A stretch of 64,000 nucleotides of DNA from Rhizophagus prolifer (lineage: Eukaryota > Glomeromycota > Glomeromycetes > Glomerales > Glomeraceae). The position numbers and the translations under genes were made by a program. Below are positions 17,768 to 27,087 of this stretch, in pieces (the first letter of the stretch is position 1; each line of letters starts with the position of its first letter). The notes beneath the pieces were generated by a model that did no database searches, was not told the DNA's origin, and was given only the letters and a program-made list of their open reading frames with translations. The stretch lies in the NCBI GenBank assembly GCA_019425655.1, contig NQWY01000127.1, positions 1 through 64,000 on the forward strand, written 5' to 3'.

Positions 17768-20614
17768 ATGAGAAAAAATTATGTTAAATTACCATTGTTG
17801 ATCGCTGCTTTGTACTTTGGCGGTGATTTACATGCACAATCCACACAGGATACTACTGCTAAAGAAAACAAGATCGAGGAAGTAGTTGTGATTGGATATG
17901 GTACGGCTAAGAAAGTTGATTTGACGAGTGCTATTTCAACTGTAAAAGCCGCAGATATTGTAAAAACGCCAACAGGGCAAGCTGCTCAATCTTTACAAGG
18001 AAAAGTAGCAGGGGTACAAATTAGTAGTTTTGGTTCTCCTGGTGAGTCACCAAAAGTATCAATTAGAGGTATAAAATCATTACAAGGAGACAGTCAGCCA
18101 TTATATGTTGTAGATGGTGTGTTTGTTGATAATATTGATTTTCTTAATTCTAATGATATTCAGGATTTTACCGTGCTCAAGGATGCTTCTGCTTCAGCGA
18201 TCTATGGTGTAAAAGCAGCAAATGGAGTTATTGTTGTTACAACGAAAGGTGGTAGCTACAACAAAAAACCGAAACTTACATTTGACACTTATTATGGTGT
18301 ACAAATGGCCAACAACGTTCTCAAAATGGCCAATACAGAACAATTTGTTAATTTTGTGAATGAATCTGGTTCTGCATCTGAAATAGCAAGTGTTGAAGCA
18401 GCTATACAGCGTTTTGGAAGAAGTAGAGTGAATCCTAATTTACCAAATGTAAATACAGATTGGTATAAAGAAAGTTTACGCTTGGCTAACATACAAAATC
18501 ATAGTTTGTCAGTGGATGGTGGTTCAGATAAAGTAGCTTATTCATTTGGAGGTAATTTCTTTGATCAGAATGGTATTCTTAAAATGAAAAATAGCTATCA
18601 GAGATTTAATATTAGAGCAAAGATAGATGCAAAAGCTACAAATTGGTTAAATGTTGGAGGGTCAGTAAACTTTTCTAGAAGTAATAGATATGATGATGAA
18701 GCTTCTGCTTGGTCACAAATTTATTATGCAGTTCCTGTTTTACCAAAATATGATTACACTAATCCAGGGGCTTGGCCTTACGCTTATGCAGATGCACAAC
18801 AATTAGGTTATAGAGATCACCAAAATCCATTTGCAACCATGGATAATGTGGATAATCTTACAATTTCTAGAAGACTTGTTTTTAATGCATATGCGGAGGC
18901 TGCGATACTTCCAAAAGAATTGATATTTAAGTCAATGTTGTCATATAACAGTCAAAATGATGATCAGCGCAACATGGTATTGCCTTACTATGTAAGAGAG
19001 CTTTATCAAAGAACCTTCGAGCAGTCATCTATGGAAAAAAAGACTATTGCTAATGAAAATTATATCTGGGATAATACAGTTACTTGGAATAAATCATATG
19101 GCAAGCATGACATAACATTAATGGGAGGTACGTCTTTTGCAGACGATTGGTTTAGAAATACAAGAATTAAAGCGAATTTTAAAACAGGAGGCCTTTTCAA
19201 TAGATACGACGAAACAACTTGGTATTTTAATAATGCGGATCCATCAACATTAACTGTATTTGATTCTGACAATATTGATACTGCATTACAGCCTAAAAGA
19301 TATTATAGAACTTCTTATTTTGGGCGTTTATCATATAAATTTGATAATAAATATATTGTATATGGTACAATAAGAAATGAAGGATCTAATAAATTTCCAG
19401 CCCAACGAAAAATTAATTTACCTGCTTTTGGAGCAAGTTGGGTAGTATCTGAAGAATCTTTTATGAAAAATATTTCATGGATTAATCTCTTGAAGTTCCG
19501 TGGAGGATGGGGTAGATTGGCAAATGATGCAATTAATGCTAACAGAGCACGAACACCATCTTCAATTACAACAACTTTTAATGATCAATTATATACGGGA
19601 TATGTTTTCAGTACATACCTAGATAATGTAAAAAGAGAATTTACAGAAGAAACTAACATTGGTTTAAGTTCTGAATTTTTGGATAGAAGATTAACTTTAG
19701 AAGCAGATTATTTTATCAAAGATACTAAACAACTTGTTATTCCTGTAATGCCAATAGTTGGATCAAAAGAAAGCTATACTAATGTAGGATCTATGAGAAA
19801 TAGGGGGGTTGAAATTGCAATGGGATGGCGAGATAGAGTTGGAGAGAATTGGGGCTATTACATTAATGGTAATTTCAGTCATATAAAAAATGAAATAACC
19901 GACTTATATGGGCAATCTTTTATAAATAGAGGAGAGCCAGAATTTCAACAACGCTTAGCTGTGGGACAACCGATTGATGCTTTCTATGGCTGGGTATTAG
20001 ACGGTGTCTATCAAAATACTGCAGAAATAGCTGCAGATCCAACAACAATAGGACAGAATATAAAGCCTGGCTATTTTAAATTTAAAGATTTAAATGGTGA
20101 TGGTAAAATTGATTCTAATGATCGAACATATATAGGTTCTCCAGTTCCGACTTATTATTTTGGTGCAACATTCGGAGCTAATTATAAAAATTGGGATATT
20201 TCAGTTGCTTTATATGGACAAGGCGGTAATAAAATACTTGCCCGAAACAGAGGGGAAGTTATTAAAACCCCGGGTAGAAATGTTGATGCCGAACTAGCTA
20301 TAAATCGCTGGCATGGAGAAGGTACTACTAATGAGTTTCCTTCATCAGAAGGTTACAGACAATTATGGAATCAAAAAATGTCGGATTTTTGGTTAGAAGA
20401 TGGCGATTTTGTTAGAATCCAGAATATCCAATTAGGCTATACGCTTAAAACAAATGATTTGCCAGAAATGAGATTTTCCATAACGGCTGATAGACCATTT
20501 ACATGGAGTAAGAGTAAAAATCTTATGAATCCCGAAGTTGGACCAAATGGTGTAGATACGACAACGTATCCTACTCCTTCAGTATTTTCTTTCGGATACA
20601 GTATCAAATTTTAA
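17768..20614 (+). CDS. SusC/RagA-type TonB-linked outer-membrane transporter
   Basis: A 948-residue outer-membrane glycan importer. A signal peptide ends near DLHAQ. The TonB box region is IEEVVVIGYGTAKK. The plug domain includes AAQSLQGKVAGVQI, GSPGESPKVSIRGIKSL and LKDASASAIYGVKAANGVIVVTTK. A 22-strand barrel follows, ending in Phe (FGYSIKF). The N-terminal carboxypeptidase-D-like domain found in many SusC proteins is absent. It forms a lidded pair with the SusD protein encoded next and, from its neighbours, imports a beta-glucan oligosaccharide. Confidence 0.93.
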   Translation: MRKNYVKLPLLIAALYFGGDLHAQSTQDTTAKENKIEEVVVIGYGTAKKVDLTSAISTVKAADIVKTPTGQAAQSLQGKVAGVQISSFGSPGESPKVSIRGIKSLQGDSQPLYVVDGVFVDNIDFLNSNDIQDFTVLKDASASAIYGVKAANGVIVVTTKGGSYNKKPKLTFDTYYGVQMANNVLKMANTEQFVNFVNESGSASEIASVEAAIQRFGRSRVNPNLPNVNTDWYKESLRLANIQNHSLSVDGGSDKVAYSFGGNFFDQNGILKMKNSYQRFNIRAKIDAKATNWLNVGGSVNFSRSNRYDDEASAWSQIYYAVPVLPKYDYTNPGAWPYAYADAQQLGYRDHQNPFATMDNVDNLTISRRLVFNAYAEAAILPKELIFKSMLSYNSQNDDQRNMVLPYYVRELYQRTFEQSSMEKKTIANENYIWDNTVTWNKSYGKHDITLMGGTSFADDWFRNTRIKANFKTGGLFNRYDETTWYFNNADPSTLTVFDSDNIDTALQPKRYYRTSYFGRLSYKFDNKYIVYGTIRNEGSNKFPAQRKINLPAFGASWVVSEESFMKNISWINLLKFRGGWGRLANDAINANRARTPSSITTTFNDQLYTGYVFSTYLDNVKREFTEETNIGLSSEFLDRRLTLEADYFIKDTKQLVIPVMPIVGSKESYTNVGSMRNRGVEIAMGWRDRVGENWGYYINGNFSHIKNEITDLYGQSFINRGEPEFQQRLAVGQPIDAFYGWVLDGVYQNTAEIAADPTTIGQNIKPGYFKFKDLNGDGKIDSNDRTYIGSPVPTYYFGATFGANYKNWDISVALYGQGGNKILARNRGEVIKTPGRNVDAELAINRWHGEGTTNEFPSSEGYRQLWNQKMSDFWLEDGDFVRIQNIQLGYTLKTNDLPEMRFSITADRPFTWSKSKNLMNPEVGPNGVDTTTYPTPSVFSFGYSIKF

Positions 20615-20625
20615 TTACACCTTTA

Positions 20626-22083
20626 TTGCTAGCTAGTACTTTGTTGTTTTCGAGTTGTGATAGAAAGTTGGATGAAAAGATGGAAATGGATGCCAGTGAT
20701 TCTTTTGACTATACAAGCACAGATGGAGCAAAAGGAGCATTGGTAGGAGCTTATTCATCTTTCCAAGACATGGGTTGGGAGCAAATTCCATTGGTTTCTG
20801 TTTTAGGAGATGATGTTAACGCTGGTGGATTGGGAGATCAAGCAGCGTATGCAGATACAGACAAATTTGTCTATGATAATAATTTTTGGATGTATAATTC
20901 TCTATGGAGTGTTTGGTATGAGCATATTCTTCAAATTGCAACCCAAATTGACCAATTAGAAAAATTCAGAGCAGGAGGAGTTAATCCTGCATTGATTTCA
21001 CAATACCAAGCAGAATGTAAAGTAATGAGTGCTTTTCTACATTTGGAAATTTCAAGAATGTGGGGTAGAGTTATTTTGGTTGATACTCCTGACCAAACCC
21101 AATTAAGATTAAAATCAAAAGATGAAATCATGCAATGGATATCAGCACAAATGGATGCTGCTATTCCAAATTTGCCGGATATGCGTCCAAATCAACGTAC
21201 AGACATTAGAGGAGGAATAACCAAGTATACTGCTTTAGCTGTTAAAGCCATGGCAAATCTAGAACTTAAAAATTATCAGGGTGTTGCAGATGCAACTGGG
21301 GCAATAATTAATTCTGGAAAATTTTCTCTTTATTCAGATTTTAATAATTTATTTAAAGTCCCAGGAAAGTTAGCCGATGAAAACTTATTAGAAATTCAGT
21401 ATTCTGACTTAGGGCTTGCTTCTGGAGGAAATTCCAGAAATCATTTGTGGGCTTTTTACGGACCACAAGGATGGACTCCTAAAGTTGCTGGAGCAACTGA
21501 TGGTTGGGGTTTTTACGAACCAAGTATGAAATATATCAAATTTATGCTAAGTCGCGGTGAGCAAAAAAGATTGCAAACTAGTGTTTTGTTTACAAACAGG
21601 GGCATAACGGAAATTAAAAAAGATCCAGCTTATGCAACATTACCAAGCTGGGTTTCAAATACTACAATAGAAGGGGATGTTATTAATGACTATACAAGAG
21701 CTATGTTCGCAAGCGGAAAACATTATTTACCTTCTACTGAATTAACTCCTGGAAGAACAGATTATGGTAGTAATAAAAATTATATTGTAACTCGCTATGC
21801 GGAAATATTATTAATGTATGCTGAAGCTGTGGCAAGAGGAGCTAACCCAACAGCAGGCTCAGCAGTCAGTGCAGTTAACACTGTAAGAGGAAGAGCCGGT
21901 TTAGGAGCTTTAGCGTCTGTAACTGCTGATCAGGTAATGGATGAAAAATATGCTGAATTAGGTATGGAGTGGGGGATTCGTTATTTTGATATGGTAAGAT
22001 TAGGAAATACAGCTGCATTAAGTTATGATGGCAGGACTTTTACTATGGATAAGCAATTTTTACCTTATCCATTGGCACCATAG
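20626..22083 (+). CDS. SusD/RagB-type surface glycan-binding lipoprotein, start unclear
   Basis: About 485 residues of SusD: SDSFDYTSTDGAKGALVGAYS, four TPR-like helices, and near the end YAEILLMYAEAVARG then MDEKYAELGMEWGIRYFDMVRLG. The only standard start is TTG 20626, giving a very short signal. In frame upstream, past the susC stop, the DNA reads ILITPLLLASTLLFSSC, a good lipoprotein signal with its lipobox Cys but no ATG, GTG or TTG before it. Either a rare start such as ATT 20608 is used or the first codons were lost. The C-terminus (FLPYPLAP) is also short for the family. Confidence 0.85.
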   Translation: MLASTLLFSSCDRKLDEKMEMDASDSFDYTSTDGAKGALVGAYSSFQDMGWEQIPLVSVLGDDVNAGGLGDQAAYADTDKFVYDNNFWMYNSLWSVWYEHILQIATQIDQLEKFRAGGVNPALISQYQAECKVMSAFLHLEISRMWGRVILVDTPDQTQLRLKSKDEIMQWISAQMDAAIPNLPDMRPNQRTDIRGGITKYTALAVKAMANLELKNYQGVADATGAIINSGKFSLYSDFNNLFKVPGKLADENLLEIQYSDLGLASGGNSRNHLWAFYGPQGWTPKVAGATDGWGFYEPSMKYIKFMLSRGEQKRLQTSVLFTNRGITEIKKDPAYATLPSWVSNTTIEGDVINDYTRAMFASGKHYLPSTELTPGRTDYGSNKNYIVTRYAEILLMYAEAVARGANPTAGSAVSAVNTVRGRAGLGALASVTADQVMDEKYAELGMEWGIRYFDMVRLGNTAALSYDGRTFTMDKQFLPYPLAP

Positions 22084-22097
22084 CATTTGCAGGAGTA

Positions 22098-23225
22098 ATG
22101 TTACTAACTGCATTTTCTTGCAAAGATGGATATATTGATGATATTACTGAAATACAGTCTGGAGAAGATAAACTAGCTCCTGTAGTACAAATATCAAATC
22201 CAGCATCTGGTACGGTAAACATACCTTTTACTGATACTATGGCTGATTATACTTTTGGATTTAAGGTATCAGATGATATTGAGATAAAGACTATAAGTAT
22301 TTCTTTAGACGGAAATATACTTAATACTTATAACAGCTTTTTGGATTATAGAAATTATGCTGGAACATATTTGTATAAAAATTTAGGATTAGGGAATCAT
22401 ACTTTTAAAGTTGATGCTGTTGATGTATCTGGTAAAACAACTACAAAGACATTTGCATTTAACGTTACCAATGTTTATCAGCCTATTTATGAGGGGGAAA
22501 ACTTTTTTGTGCCATTTGATTATCCTTCTTCGGATCCTTTGAAGGTTGTATCAGATTTGCTTCAAAATACACCTGCTACGAGTAACCCTTTATCATTGAC
22601 ATCTGGAGTTTCTGGAAATGGTATACAAGGGGCTAATCTAAAATATATTAGTTATGCAAAACCTAATGACTGGATAAAGAATGCTGAGAGTTTTACTGTT
22701 TCATTCTGGTTCAAGTTAAATGGTCAAACTAAAAATAATAATGGTGGTAATGGCCCGGAACATATTTTTAGTATTCCCACTACAACAGATCATTGGTCAG
22801 GCGGACAAGGTATGTTATTAATGGAAACAAATGCTACTGGTACTCAGATAAAGTTTCCAATAGTAGACAAAACCAAAGCTGACAAATGGTTTAATTGGGA
22901 AGGAGCAGATGCAATACCAGGAATTGCTGATAACAAATGGAGACATTGCGCATTGGTTTATGATGCTATAACTAGTAAAATGACTTTGTACATTGATGGT
23001 GTTGCTAATGCAAAACAAGTCGCTTGGGATAATCATGGCAGCATAAATATGGATGCTACAACAGCAACTGAATTCAGATTGGGAGCTGGACCAAAGCAAG
23101 TCAATAATGATACTGCGGATGACTGGTTAAGATCAACATGGAAAGGAGGATTAGATCAATTTAGATTATTTTCTAAGGCGTTATCTGCTTCTGATATTAA
23201 GAATATCTATGATTCTAAATTATAG
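22098..23225 (+). CDS. LamG-domain surface lipoprotein in the SusE/F position
   Basis: Probably an outer-membrane glycan-binding lipoprotein. An Ig-like region (DKLAPVVQISNPASGTVNI, then DDIEIKTISISLDGN) is followed by a C-terminal laminin-G/concanavalin-A fold (ESFTVSFWFKLNGQ, then NKWRHCALVYDAITSKMTLYIDGV, then GGLDQFRLFSKALSASDI). The ATG at 22098 gives only MLLTAFSC before the lipid Cys. The same frame is open back to 22053, inside susD, and encodes IGTIAFAGVMLLTAFSC, a better signal peptide, so the true start is uncertain. A terminator follows at 23250. Confidence 0.8.
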   Translation: MLLTAFSCKDGYIDDITEIQSGEDKLAPVVQISNPASGTVNIPFTDTMADYTFGFKVSDDIEIKTISISLDGNILNTYNSFLDYRNYAGTYLYKNLGLGNHTFKVDAVDVSGKTTTKTFAFNVTNVYQPIYEGENFFVPFDYPSSDPLKVVSDLLQNTPATSNPLSLTSGVSGNGIQGANLKYISYAKPNDWIKNAESFTVSFWFKLNGQTKNNNGGNGPEHIFSIPTTTDHWSGGQGMLLMETNATGTQIKFPIVDKTKADKWFNWEGADAIPGIADNKWRHCALVYDAITSKMTLYIDGVANAKQVAWDNHGSINMDATTATEFRLGAGPKQVNNDTADDWLRSTWKGGLDQFRLFSKALSASDIKNIYDSKL

Positions 23226-23249
23226 ATAAACTATCAATAATTTATTAAA

Positions 23250-23286
23250 TAAAAACACTTTATGACTTGTTCATAAAGTGTTTTTC
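23250..23286 (+). terminator. Terminator after the susC-susD-LamG genes
   Basis: AAAAACACTTTATGA pairs with TCATAAAGTGTTTTT over a 4-nt loop. It divides binding/import genes from enzyme genes and may set their relative expression by partial read-through. Confidence 0.85.
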
Positions 23287-23302
23287 ATAAAAAATAAAAT
23301 CA

Positions 23303-24700
23303 ATGTTTAAAAAGGATTTTTTTAAAATTACAGTTTTATCTTCTGTTCTTTTTTTATCATACAATTGTTCCAACTCCAGTGATTGGGATCCGAATGATAC
23401 ATTAGTTAATAACCCGCAAGAACCAGCAACTGTTTACACAGATGACCAGATTATAGAAATGACCCAAAAAGGTGCTTTGAAGTATTTTTGGGATTTTGCG
23501 CAAACCAATTCTAAGCTTGCCAGAGAAAGATATCATACAGATGATCCTAATAACGATGCCAATACGGTTACAACTGGAGGTTCAGGCTTTGGGTTGATGA
23601 CAATTTTAGTAGGAATCAAGAATGGTTATGTATCGCAGACTGATGCCGTTTCGAGATTAACAACCGCTCTTGATTTCCTCAAAACTGCAAATCGCTTTCA
23701 CGGAGCTTGGCCACATTGGATCAATGGTAATTCAGGTAATGTAATTCCTTTTGGTGAAAAAGATAATGGAGGTGATCTTGTAGAGACAGCTTTTTTAGCT
23801 CAGGGATTAATTTGTGTAAGAGAATATTTTAAGAATTCTACAAATTCTGCTGAATTGGCATTGGCACAGAAAGCAGATGAACTATGGAAAGGAATCGAAT
23901 GGAATTGGTACACTAAAGGTGAAAATGCATTATACTGGCATTGGTCTCCAAATTATGATTTCCAAATAAATATGAAATTGCAAGGTTTTGACGAAACGTT
24001 GATTACATATGTTTTGGCAGCGGCTTCCCCCAATTATTCTATTAATAAATCTGTTTATCAAAATGGCTGGGCAAGGAATGGTGCCATCAAAACTTCGGGT
24101 TCACAGTTTGGAATTCCTTTGATTGTAAATCATAACGGAGCATCGGGAACGGTTGGACCGATGTTTTGGTCACATTATTCATTTTTGGGATTAGATCCAA
24201 GAGGACTAACAGACGACTACGTCAATTATGGTGATGTAACATCCAATCATGCGAAGATTATGTATCAATATTGTTTGGCAAATCCAAAAGGTTATCAGGG
24301 TTATAATGCTAAAAGCTGGGGTCTTACTGCAAGTTATTCCCGAAATGCAGATGGGACAACAGGTTATTCGGCACATCAGCCTAATAATGATTTAGGAATT
24401 ATTTCTCCGACTGCAGCTATTTCTGATATGCCATATACACCTACAGAAAGTATGAATTTCCTAAGATTCCTCTACAATGAAAACTATTCAAAATACATAG
24501 GAGTTGCAGGCCCTTATGATGCTTACTCGGTTCAGTATAATTGGGTGACACCTAGGTATTTAGCGATTGATCAGGGAACTATTGCTCCTATGATTGAGAA
24601 TCACAAAAACCAATTCTTATGGAATCTTTTTATGAATGCGCCGGATGTAAGGCAAGGCTTAATTAAACTGGGCTTCCACTCATCATTCCATGGATTTTAA
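23303..24700 (+). CDS. Glucoamylase-family (PF10091) lipoprotein, GH144-like endo-beta-1,2-glucanase
   Basis: A 465-residue lipoprotein; the lipobox Cys is in FLSYNCSNSSDW. The alpha/alpha-barrel catalytic domain contains GALKYFWDFAQTNSKLARER, TTGGSGFGLMTILVG, HGAWPHWINGNSG, GGDLVETAFLAQGL, WNWYTKGENALYWHWSP and SHYSFLGLDPRGL. This PF10091 architecture matches GH144, whose founder CpSGL of Chitinophaga pinensis is an endo-beta-1,2-glucanase. Family membership is firm and the beta-1,2 specificity is inferred. A tandem paralogue follows 17 bp downstream. Confidence 0.87.
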   Translation: MFKKDFFKITVLSSVLFLSYNCSNSSDWDPNDTLVNNPQEPATVYTDDQIIEMTQKGALKYFWDFAQTNSKLARERYHTDDPNNDANTVTTGGSGFGLMTILVGIKNGYVSQTDAVSRLTTALDFLKTANRFHGAWPHWINGNSGNVIPFGEKDNGGDLVETAFLAQGLICVREYFKNSTNSAELALAQKADELWKGIEWNWYTKGENALYWHWSPNYDFQINMKLQGFDETLITYVLAAASPNYSINKSVYQNGWARNGAIKTSGSQFGIPLIVNHNGASGTVGPMFWSHYSFLGLDPRGLTDDYVNYGDVTSNHAKIMYQYCLANPKGYQGYNAKSWGLTASYSRNADGTTGYSAHQPNNDLGIISPTAAISDMPYTPTESMNFLRFLYNENYSKYIGVAGPYDAYSVQYNWVTPRYLAIDQGTIAPMIENHKNQFLWNLFMNAPDVRQGLIKLGFHSSFHGF

Positions 24701-24717
24701 ATTACAAAAAAATTATA

Positions 24718-26106
24718 ATGAAAAATAAAATATCATTATCAATCCTGTCATTAGCAGTACTGCTTTCATGTAAAAACTCTCAGTTAACAAATACTACTGC
24801 CGATACAAAATCAGTTTCAGTAAAATTAACTGATAATCAGTTAATGGACAAAGTTCAAAGTGATGCGCTCAAATATTTTTGGGACTTTGCTGAACCCAAT
24901 TCACTCTTAGGAAGAGAACGTTACCACGAAGACAACATCTATCCGGACAATGACAAACATGTAGTTACAACAGGCGGATCCGGATTTGGGTTAATGACGA
25001 TTCTGGTTGGTGTTGACAGGAAATACATTCCACGCAGGGAAGCTGTTAAAAGATTGATTCACATTGCAGATTTTCTAGAAAAAGCAGACCGTTTTCATGG
25101 CGCCTGGTCGCATTGGATCAATGGTGAAACTGGGAAAGTTGTCCCTTTCGGAAAAAAGGATAACGGCGGAGATCTTGTTGAGACGGCATTTTTGGTTCAG
25201 GGAATGATTTGCGTCCGCGAATATTTCAAAAACGGAAATGAGGAAGAAAAAGCTTTAGCGGCAAAAATGGACAAATTGTGGAAAGGTGTAGAATGGAATT
25301 GGTACACAAAAGGCGGTCAAAAAGTATTGTATTGGCACTGGTCGCCCAGCTATGGTTGGGAAATGAACTTTCCTTTAGAGGGTTATAACGAATGTCTGAT
25401 TACCTACGTTTTAGCTGCATCTTCACCCGATTATTCGATTGATTATGATACCTACAACAAAGGCTGGACTCGCAACGGGACTTACACAACCGATCGTACA
25501 AAATATGGGCTTCCCTTGTATGTAAAGCACAATTATGCAGAAGAATTCGGCGGACCATTATTCTGGTCTCAATATTCTTATTTAGGCCTCGATCCAAGAG
25601 GTCTTTCGGATAAATATGTGAAAAGCTATTGGGATCTCAACCGTAATCATGTCTTGATAGATTATAAATATTGCCTGGAGAACCCTTACAAATACAAAGG
25701 CTATTCAGAAAAATATTGGGGGCTTACCGCAAGTTATACAAGAAACAAAGACGGTTCGGTTGGATATGCTGCGCATCAGCCGATGAAAGAGGATTTTGGA
25801 GTGATCACGCCGACAGCTGCTCTTAGCTCAATGCCTTACACACCAAAAGAATCTATGGCATTTTTGAAGTTCTTGTACGAAGAGAAACCAAATTTCATTG
25901 GAGAAGCCGGACCTTACGATGCCACTTCAGTTAATTTTAATGACTGGACGACGCCGCGTTATCTCGCAATTGATCAGGGAACAATTGCGCCAATGATTGA
26001 GAATTATCGTTCAGGATTATTATGGAATCTGTTCATGAATGCGCCGGAAATCAGAAACGGACTCAAAAAAATAGGATTTAAATCTACGGAGCATAAAATT
26101 CAATAG
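24718..26106 (+). CDS. Second glucoamylase-family GH144-like lipoprotein
   Basis: A 462-residue tandem paralogue of the preceding protein with the same blocks (DALKYFWDFAEPNSLLGRER, TTGGSGFGLMTILVG, HGAWSHWINGETG, WNWYTKGGQKVLYWHWSP, LFWSQYSYLGLDPRGL, YLAIDQGTIAPMIEN). Its lipobox is LAVLLSC. Its codon choice appears more G+C-rich than that of the first copy, for example GGCGGATCCGG against GGAGGTTCAGG, so the pair seems to have diverged for long or come from different sources. The two may differ in chain-length preference. Confidence 0.87.
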   Translation: MKNKISLSILSLAVLLSCKNSQLTNTTADTKSVSVKLTDNQLMDKVQSDALKYFWDFAEPNSLLGRERYHEDNIYPDNDKHVVTTGGSGFGLMTILVGVDRKYIPRREAVKRLIHIADFLEKADRFHGAWSHWINGETGKVVPFGKKDNGGDLVETAFLVQGMICVREYFKNGNEEEKALAAKMDKLWKGVEWNWYTKGGQKVLYWHWSPSYGWEMNFPLEGYNECLITYVLAASSPDYSIDYDTYNKGWTRNGTYTTDRTKYGLPLYVKHNYAEEFGGPLFWSQYSYLGLDPRGLSDKYVKSYWDLNRNHVLIDYKYCLENPYKYKGYSEKYWGLTASYTRNKDGSVGYAAHQPMKEDFGVITPTAALSSMPYTPKESMAFLKFLYEEKPNFIGEAGPYDATSVNFNDWTTPRYLAIDQGTIAPMIENYRSGLLWNLFMNAPEIRNGLKKIGFKSTEHKIQ

Positions 26107-26166
26107 ATTTAATTTATTATCTTTGGATCAGAACTCATTGTTTCATTTTGACTCAATGGGTTTTTA

Positions 26167-26283
26167 GAGGAGCTTATACCTGCTTTCCACTATATCTTTT
26201 TTGTTTTATCACAAATTGTAGTTTTTAACAACAAACAACAAAAACAAAAAAGGATGCCGTTGCAATCAGGGCTAGGGCGTTGG
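26167..26283 (+). repeat. Dispersed structured repeat, copy 1
   Basis: Flank words AGGAGCTTATACC and CTTTCCACTATATC lead into the stem. ATCTTTTTTGTTTT (26194-26207) pairs with AAAACAAAAAAGGAT (26241-26255), then GCCGTTGCAATCAGGGCTAG follows. Copies with the same flanks but a different stem tip are at 36409-36490 and 50848-50983. It sits between the second glucanase and the esterase gene. Confidence 0.7.
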
Positions 26284-26359
26284 TCGGGATAACAAGATTT
26301 TGTAAAATATGAACATTAGGTATATTTGAAGAAAGGTATATCAATACAAAAGAAATCAA

Positions 26360-27061
26360 ATGGCTTTAAAACTTAAATATCTCCCACTTCTTTTATTAGT
26401 AATTAATCCATTAGTAAAAGCGCAGGAAATCAAATCGGAGTTTAATAGTGAGGTTAAAATCCAGAAGAAACTATCATACATTCTGGACTTACCTCAAAAT
26501 ATAAAAACAAAAATTCCATTAATAGTATTTCTTCATGGTTCAGGAGAAAGAGGAAATAACCTGGAAATAGTAAAAGCACACAGCCCATTTACTTATAAAA
26601 ATCTGATAAAGGAACCAGTCGCTATTCTGGCACCTCAATGTCCGGAAAATACTTGGTGGGATACGGATGCGGTTTATTTCCTTATCAGAGAGATTTCGGA
26701 AAAATACAAAATCGATAAAGAAAGAATTTATCTCACAGGATTATCAATGGGTGGTTGGGGAACTCTGAAGTTGGCAGGTGAGCACCCTGAAATGTTTGCA
26801 GCAGTTGCAGCAGTTTGCGCACCAACAGACAGAGTAATGCTTGCTAATATTCATCAATACAAAGATCTGAATATCAAATTGTATCATGGCGGAATGGATG
26901 ATGTAGTTCTTCCGGAGAATGCATTTAATTTCTATCAGAAATTACACCCAATCAATCCAAAAGCAGAGTTGATTATTTTCCCAAATGATAATCATAACTC
27001 CTGGGATTCTACCTATTCTGATCCTAAACTTTGGGATTGGATGTTATCATTAAAAAAATAA
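26360..27061 (+). CDS. Exported alpha/beta hydrolase (PHB-depolymerase/prolyl-oligopeptidase-like esterase)
   Basis: A 233-residue serine hydrolase with a signal peptide ending near VKAQ. The oxyanion segment is IVFLHGSGERGNN, the nucleophile elbow is TGLSMGGWGT, the acid is likely in YHGGMDDVVLP, and the His is in FPNDNHNSW. Proteins of this type in glycan loci often act as carbohydrate esterases, which suggests removal of an acyl group from the glucan before GH3 action. That is inference; the substrate is unknown. It is followed by the GH3 gene after 26 bp. Confidence 0.85.
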   Translation: MALKLKYLPLLLLVINPLVKAQEIKSEFNSEVKIQKKLSYILDLPQNIKTKIPLIVFLHGSGERGNNLEIVKAHSPFTYKNLIKEPVAILAPQCPENTWWDTDAVYFLIREISEKYKIDKERIYLTGLSMGGWGTLKLAGEHPEMFAAVAAVCAPTDRVMLANIHQYKDLNIKLYHGGMDDVVLPENAFNFYQKLHPINPKAELIIFPNDNHNSWDSTYSDPKLWDWMLSLKK

Positions 27062-27087
27062 ACGTTAAAGAAAATAAATATATATAA

